The notes below the pieces were generated by a model. It worked only from the letters and a program-made list of their open reading frames with translations. It had not been told where the DNA came from and searched no databases. Positions 57,341 to 64,000 of a DNA stretch of 64,000 nucleotides are shown in pieces. This DNA comes from Leuctra nigra (taxonomy: Eukaryota > Arthropoda > Insecta > Plecoptera > Leuctridae): NCBI GenBank assembly GCA_934045905.1, contig OW203766.1:28948309-29012308 (forward strand). The letters are read 5' to 3'. The first letter of the stretch is position 1. The number at the start of each line of letters is the position of its first letter. The position numbers and the translations under genes are program-made.

Positions 57341-58654
57341 ATTTGTCCTAAAAAAAATATTGTTTTTGTGAGACTTATACTTTGAAAGACTTAAATTTGA
57401 ACAAAATCATTAATACAGTTAAAATTTAAAACGATTGTTTGACACATCAAAATTATTGTCAGATGAAGTTGAAATTTGGCAAAGTCCTTAAGACTCTAGT
57501 TTTCTAATTTTGTATCCAATTCCTATTATCATTGAATAAGGATTTATTGTTCAAACTGTGATCTTCTTATAAAAATGACGTCAAAATTTGCTTGGCCCCC
57601 TAAATCAACATTTTATAATATTATAAAAATTATCAGTATGTGCTCGCTCACCAACGCGTTACACCGAGTGTATTTCTAGTAACAAGGCTCTAACAAGAGT
57701 TTTTATGTTAGTTTCATCTCATAATTAAACAATTTTTTAAGACGAACCCTGTAAGTGCAACACTTCTATGTAACCTGGCCTCAACCCCTCCCAAACCTAG
57801 TACATTTCTTCTTGACCACCGTGTAGGGGTGAGTGAGCCAATTAAGACATGATTAGAGACAGGTTGTTTGATTAAGCTTCGTTGAACATGAAAACCATGG
57901 CTTTTGCCCACCGCTATAATGTGTGTGAAAATACACCACGCAACCCTAAAGAAATATGTCATTGTGATGGAGTGTTGGCGTTACCGCGTTTATGTCAATC
58001 ATCAGTTGGAATAGGGCGAAGAAATGGAACCGAAATAACTTTCTGCCGAGTTCATTGTCGGCTCGCCCAATAAAGTCGCTTATTACTACTAAAGTACATA
58101 TTTGTGGAGAGTGAATTTTGATAGTTTGCAAGTCATTATATAGTAATCAAAATGTATAATAACCCTAATCGAATTGACGAAACAATCTCAATTTTTATTT
58201 TTGAATGCATATTTCCATTTTGGGAACATGACACAACTTTAGTTATTATCCCTAAAATGCATTTCTTTTACACAATTCAATAATATCTCAGAAAATGATG
58301 AAATAAACAACGAAACAACTCATGGAATACCACATACATGCAAACAAATATTAAATTATGGAAAACCAATATTTCTGTAAGATGATTATAAATTACAATA
58401 CATTTCCATTCTAATGGATAGAAAAATATGTTTCAAGGATGAACTTATGATAATTTGGAAAATTGTATTGATATTCTTAAACCGAATATAAATGGTCAGC
58501 ATTTCGTCCAATTACTCTCCGGTAATCTTTTATCAATCACTAATCTCTTCGACTGAATCGACATAGCTAATCCATAGACACACATTGTCTCCTCATTTGC
58601 ATGGCTCATGATTGGCCACTGACTCGAACTCGGTCCCCTAGGACATACGCTAAC
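57341..58654. other. Unassigned AT-rich DNA
   Basis: Open frames at 57714-58131 on both strands have no recognisable motif. No feature is supported. Confidence 0.45.
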
Positions 58655-58990
58655 ACCTCCATACCGTCAAGAGGGTAGATTGAAACACGTCTCCGAGAGG
58701 ATTACCCGCGCTGTTCCTCGACCACTGACATTGTCCCCGCCGTCTTAAGTCCAACGAACAATAGACTACTTATACTTCAACCCAAGGCGTCTTGAGCCGT
58801 CGGGGCGCCGCCGACGACGTCGCTAATTCCCAATTCCTATTCCGGTGCGTCGCCGGGGCAATGGCGCTGTTATGAATGCATTAGTCCTAAGAAAGAGGGT
58901 ATCGCGGACGTGCGTTATGGCCACGGGAAGAGATTAGGCCGGGTGGGAAATAGCGTTACTAACAGGGAACTTTGCATGCGTACACCGTAT
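58655..58990. other. GC-rich islet, candidate regulatory or conserved block
   Basis: A GC-rich stretch in AT-rich DNA, including GGGGCGCCGCCGACGACGTC, CGGTGCGTCGCCGGGGC and homeodomain-like words (TTATGAATGCATTAG, GAGATTAGG). No open frame or repeat family is recognised. An enhancer, promoter or old element are all possible. Confidence 0.25.
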
Positions 58991-60334
58991 CCACTTGCTG
59001 GTGAGAGGGGAATGGGGGGAACACAATAAAACGCGGGAAAATTTGTTTTCGGGCACGATCGAATGAATTATGAATAATATTCGTTTTTAATCTTGAGGTG
59101 GAAATTCGTAGGTGAACATCGTCTGTGGTGAACAACCTGCTCGAAGCGTAGCTTATATTCTGTAACCTAAACGAGGAAAACTTTAAAAAATGTATAATTG
59201 AGATATTATAATTAAATTTTAATCTGAAACATCTCAATTAGGAATTATTAAACATTATTGAATTGCGATTCTATGAATAAAAAAGTACTAATATACCTAT
59301 TGAAGTTTCAGACCAAGTAGTTTTATTTTTCTTCTTAACAAGGTTTCATATTATTAAATTCTTCGGGGGAATTTATTCTATTTTCATTAAAACTTGATGA
59401 GAAGAATATTAAAATCTATAATTTAGATTTTAATCTATGCGTTATTATTAAATAGTTATTATAGATTTTTATATGCTTCATATTGAGAACGAAACTTATT
59501 ATTCAGATGGATTATTTTTGTATATAGCAAAAATCAACCTAAACCGATCATACGTTGTACATACAAATATGCTTCACTCACTCATTACTTTTGTCTGGCG
59601 CCAGCTGCCTCACAGGCGCTCATCCTTTTTGAAAATAGAATGGTTTTCTCTTATCAATACATTGACGTCAATGGCAGGCAAATTCTCTGCCACTTGACTA
59701 GAAGGTTTGGTAATTATCAAGCACTGAACTGTGATCCTGGAATGCCGAGCTCGAATACCATCACGGTCGTCCTCATATTCCAGATTGTTTTTCTATTGGA
59801 AATGAAGCAAGTGTTGGGATTCTTTTGCCCTTCCTCTCTTTTACTCGTAATTTCATTATTCTCAACATCCTCACTTCACTCAAACCCATTTAAAAAAATC
59901 ATTATTCCACAGTCAATGAATTCAAAGGGTTGCGAACTTGCAAATCAATATTCATATAAATGAAAATATAGACTAAAAATAATATTGACAATTACAAATT
60001 GCGAGTCACCAGTGGAGACAAAATGATTTTTTTTCCTGAAACCTTTTACATCCAGGGAACAACATTTGTTTATATTGCTATCTCCTGAGGTGAAAACTTC
60101 CAATTATCTGAAGGATTACTTTTTTCGCATTTCTTGAATTTCTTGAATCTTGTATTGTATTGTAGGTAGGTAATATGAATATGATGCTAATAACAATAAA
60201 AAAACATTCTCGAAAGTTTGAGCGAGTAAGCCCATCTACAATTTTGTTAATTGTTGAGACAATAAAATGAGGAAACAGAATTACCTATAGCTGGAAGCGT
60301 CAGATCTTTGTGCAGTCAAACACATGTTCTCATC
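58991..60334. other. Unassigned AT-rich DNA
   Basis: Open frames at 59473-59963 (+) have low-complexity translations. No features were found. Confidence 0.45.
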
Positions 60335-60488
60335 GATACACAATTGACGCAGACAGACGACGCGGACGGACGACGGAGACGGACACGACGCAATCGGATT
60401 GTTCACAGTCGGACGCGGACGGACGACGACTTTAACATTATATCCGTCTCCGTCGTCCGTCGGCGACCGACCGCGTCAATTGTGCATC
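60335..60488. repeat. MITE-like element with CGAT-CACAATTGACGC termini
   Basis: The left end CGATACACAATTGACGCAGA and right end CCGCGTCAATTGTGCATCG are inverted complements. Inside them GGACGACGGAGACGGA (left) pairs with TCCGTCTCCGTCGTCC (right). The GAC/CGG-rich interior differs sharply from its AT-rich flanks. 154 bp, no coding capacity. Confidence 0.75.
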
Positions 60489-61404
60489 GGCCTTTAGTCT
60501 TGTAATCTCTACCTTAGTGGCGAATCACTATAAGGTTGAATATTCTTAGGACTTGTTTCCATGTTGTAAATGTATACCTATTGCGTATTTTTTTCGCCAT
60601 TTGTTTCTTCTTAGCTCACTAAATCATATGATATTCACACGGCAAGCTGGAATACAACCTGGATGTTCTCATGTTCCATGAGTCGTGTTCCAGAGCCCAC
60701 CAGAAGGGAATGTGGCGTCACGGGATCTCTGGAGAGGAGAGCGATTAGACGTGAACTTAGCGCGGCAGGGGAGGAGGGTGGGAGTAAAATGCGGCCGGCA
60801 GAATGAATAAAATGCAGGATAGTCGTGAGACGTACTGCATAAACCGTACTGCCTAATGATCATTGCGGCGATGCTTCGGGCAGAGTTGTCACATTATCAG
60901 TTGTCAGTGTTGGGGAAGTTCCGTTATTCAAAATAACATTTCAATAATTTAGTTCAGCAAGAGAAATAGGTGTTGTACAATTTGTGGTCCTTGTTGAGGA
61001 ATGCTAGCAAAAGTTCGAGGCCACAAAAAATATATTAACCGAAATAAATTTTTAATTTTCCGTCTAAGTAAAAAAAATCGTATACATTACTTATGGCATT
61101 TACAATATAAATGCACAGATTCGCAATAAAAGAGATATTGTCCACTTCCTTGTTGCATTATAATGAATACCTTCAAAGCTTTCTATTGAATATGTTTCTG
61201 AATTGAAGCTGGAATAACCTAGATCTCCGTCACAAATAGTTTCCTGTTGTTACTTTGATGTGCAGAGATCTTTGCCAGCGCCAACTACAGTGCATGAGAT
61301 CAGTGGTGAAACATCAGGACTCTAGTTGACAGAGAAGTCTTTTACTTTTGTCGTGGTCATCCTCTTGAGGGAATTGTATCTTTGATATCTCAAGCATCTT
61401 TAAA
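60489..61404. other. Unassigned DNA
   Basis: No gene or repeat was recognised. 61392-61404 is the 5' target-site duplication of the SINE that follows. Confidence 0.45.
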
Positions 61405-61700
61405 TACGGAACAGGTTGGGTGAGTGGTTAAAGCTCTGAACTTGTATTCCGGAGGCCCGGGTTCGATTCCCGCGGCCGTCCTTCCTGACTGTGGTTTCTT
61501 CGTGGTTTTCCCTCAGTCGACAGGCAAATGTTGGGAAGGTACCCTTCTAATAAGCCACGACCGCCTCCTTCCCACCTTCCATCGCCATCCTTACCTAATC
61601 TTCACCATCATCTCCCAATCATCCTCATAATCATTCATCATTCATCCGTCGCCATTAGCCTCGCTGCAGAACAGTGCGACGTTAAGCCCCAGACAAAAAA
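61405..61700 (+). mobile_element. SINE, full-length, with 13-bp target-site duplication
   Basis: A tRNA-like head with an A-box region near TGAGTGGTTAAAG (61421) and B box GGTTCGATTCC (61460-61470). The body follows: GTGGTTTTCCCTCAGTCGAC, GGCAAATGTTGGGAAGG, CCACGACCGCCTCCTTCCCA and TCATCCTCATAATCATTCAT. The tail is CATCCGTCGCCATTAGCC, CAGTGCGACGTTAAG and a short A run. AAGCATCTTTAAA flanks it on both sides (61392-61404 and 61701-61713). Transcription would be by RNA polymerase III; mobilisation needs a partner LINE, possibly the non-LTR type at 55.6-56.7 kb, though their 3' ends were not shown to match. Confidence 0.88.
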
Positions 61701-61713
61701 AAGCATCTTTAAA

Positions 61714-64000
61714 CCTTTAGCCGATATACGTGAATAATAATATGTTTTTATACTCAACATTTTCATCAAATTTCTATGAAAACGCTGAGTGACCGCGTAA
61801 ATAAGCGAGGCTTCGAATGTATGGACGAACTTAACCACACTTTTTCTTGCAGATTATCCATCAGGGAGGTGGAGTTTAAGCTATAATTCAATTTTCCGGT
61901 GAAACCAAGGGACCAATCTTGCTAGAAAAAACGTATTGTTTTGTTTTTTGTTGTTTTGTTTGTTTAAACGTTGTGTTTGCTAAAAGAACACAAACATATA
62001 AAATTAAAATAATAGACCCAACAATAAGTTTGAAAATAGAGACAGATGTCCTGAATTAGCCTTTTAATTTCTAAAGATTTAGTCTTGGACTCAAGTAGTG
62101 ATCGAAAATTTGATTTGAAACAATTTTCTATCTTTTAAAATCACTATACGCACGCTTCCCTACATTAATCACAAAATACACAACTTCGATAAGTATCTAA
62201 AGTATGTACTAAAATAACTTATAAAATTAACAAACGAACGTGTCTAATGGTTTAGGCAGTACACGCGAATGCAGTGGATGAACTAAACGAAGGCCTGGCT
62301 ATGGTAATAAGAAAAAGTTCGAACAAAAGCGCTGGTTCCAGACCAAGCTTCCCGTTCACTTCGGGAGTCGATGCTGAGAGCAATCTCTGGTCAACGATTC
62401 TCTTCTTTTCCATTCTCTTTGCAACTCTGCAGTTTACCACGTGAATTTACATACGTATTCCTGCACGAGTCCTGCTTGCTGCCAAATGTCTGGACGACGT
62501 GAATGTTACTACACTTGTGACGCTGCGTGATGGTTGTGGAGAAAAACAATGACTGCAAGAGCTTTTTTTTAAAGAAATAAAATTCCATTAGATCGGAAAA
62601 AGTATAAGTTGCACAGATGAATAAATGAACTTGTAGAGTACCGTAATAGATGAGTGAAGTGCAATATAGTCAGAAACTTATTAAAAGTGGAGGAGCCAGT
62701 GAGATATGCAGCCCGCAACACACTTAAGTTTTGCGGGCTGCGTTTAGGCGAAAACCGGCACTTCCACCACTGTTTCATCAAACTCATTGCAAAACTACAC
62801 AAATCACGATAACATGATCATACATCAGTACAAATTAGTTTCACTGTTGAGTTATAACCGTTCGTTACTAAATGGAACATTGTATTTAATTTCACACAAT
62901 TACACACTTATTGGATTTACACTTCTATCCCTCTAATACTGAGTATGCCAACTGATGTGCACCGGCCTGGAGAATTGATGACGCAATCACAGTCCTACGG
63001 AGTCTTCCACACCCGGCCCATTAGTGAGCCAAAACATGCAGCTATTTCATCCCTCTCTCTCACCCATGGCCCCAGCATCACGGGCCAAGGGGGGGCAATT
63101 AGATTTGAATTCGGGGCACATATTGAAGTTAAGTGATAAATTTGTCTAATTTACGGCGCGTCGAGTGCACATGACTAACCCCTCTCCCCCCCCCCCCTCC
63201 CCCAGGCTAGAGAATAGCAGAAAAAGTCATATTTTGACGACAGATCAGGTCCATTAGTTCTGACCGTTTGGATTGAACAATGGCGGACGTATCTGAAATC
63301 ACTTTGTTTTGGAATTGGACGCGTGATTTCTGTTTTTGTATTGGACATCTCCAATCTGTGAAAAAGAGTTGGACTAATATTACTGAATGACGCAGTTGAA
63401 TGAGCTTTATGAAAAGGATGCTGATATTCATCAAGTTCGAATTCGAGAACGGATATCGGGATCTCTTGGTGTTAATGGAACTCCAACATTTCAATTCATA
63501 CTTTTATTTTATCTTTGAGCCCGGAATTTATCTTGCCATTTCATTTTTAAACATGTTCAATTTCTTTATTTTTTTACTAAAATTCACATTGATTCAGTTT
63601 AAATAACATGTATAATATCCCCTTCTTAGTGACGTTTTGAAAGTGTGTTCTGCCATCCTCAGACTCAGTAGCATCGCAACAAACCTGACAGTTATGTTAA
63701 ACAATTTGTGTAATCCTAATCTATTTTGCTATTTTAATTTGCTTTTATGTAAGAAAATGACCAATTCAGTCGTGCTCTTTCTAGTCCAATTTACTTTCTG
63801 TGACATCATTTCCTGTCCCATATCATTCATTTATACTATTGTAGCCTCTGCCAGAACCCATTAAATACAAATGTATGAAAAGATCAGCAAAAAGATTTCC
63901 GTTACGATTGGTGTCTTCTCATCAGTATTATACTCAGCAACTCGGTTTTGCTTTTAGGGCAGTAAATTTCGCCGATTTAGAGCAAATAAAACATCGAAAT
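61714..64000. other. Unassigned DNA to the window end
   Basis: Contains a (TTTTG)n-like stretch at about 61938-61965, a C-rich run at about 63188-63203 and a moderately GC-rich stretch at 62945-63130. Open frames such as 62945-63136 (+) and 63207-63494 (-) show no recognised domain. Confidence 0.45.

Overview
The window is eukaryotic nuclear DNA. It is AT-rich and gene-poor, its one multi-exon gene has GT-AG introns, and it carries many microsatellites, Penelope-like and non-LTR retroelements, a tRNA-headed SINE family and short foldback or terminal-inverted-repeat elements. The SINE body, ending in a GCGACGTTAA-type tail, recalls repeats I know from insects and other arthropods, so an arthropod (probably an insect) is my best guess. 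The lineage cannot be fixed from this sequence.

Only three protein-coding units are well supported. (1) 24991-26577 (-) is an intronless Hsp70 paralogue. It ends after the substrate-binding beta domain, so it lacks the lid and EEVD tail, and its interdomain linker is altered. (2) 35135-41826 (+) is a three-exon gene for a small protein of about 161 residues that resembles the DUF4485 family. (3) 50566-53427 (+) is an intact 953-residue Penelope-like ORF (reverse transcriptase plus GIY-YIG endonuclease). A 5'-truncated, frameshifted non-LTR reverse transcriptase (55582-56740, -) and two 5'-truncated Penelope tails in inverted orientation (53811-55425) follow it.

Layout: 0-9 kb is non-coding with scattered foldback, SINE and TIR elements and GC-rich islets. 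9.1-9.9 kb holds two outward-facing retroelement tails with hammerhead-like motifs and a separate hairpin. 10-21 kb is mostly unassigned AT-rich DNA. 21.2-22.3 kb is a near-perfect 474-bp-arm inverted repeat. 22.5-25 kb contains chimeric repeats and a CpG-rich islet. 25-26.6 kb is Hsp70. 27-34 kb is repeats and unassigned DNA. 35-42 kb is the DUF4485-like gene. 42-50 kb is unassigned. 50.4-56.8 kb is a retroelement cluster built in and around TA microsatellites. 57-64 kb is small MITE-like elements, a GC-rich islet and a young SINE with a 13-bp target-site duplication.

The most unusual structure is in the DUF4485-like gene. Both ends of its last intron are minisatellites that multiply the splice sites. 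The donor (CTG|GTGAGT) occurs six times at about 60-bp spacing. The acceptor (GTCAACAG|) occurs thirteen times at alternating 92- and 82-bp spacing. The two unit lengths add to 174 bp, a multiple of three, so the array forms a higher-order repeat that stays open in frame with the last exon for about 640 bp. It could be spliced in as one to three copies of a 58-residue repeat. A second theme is a set of hammerhead-ribozyme-like motifs at the 3' ends of the Penelope-like sequences, all sharing the same odd extra nucleotide between the CUGANGA box and stem II.
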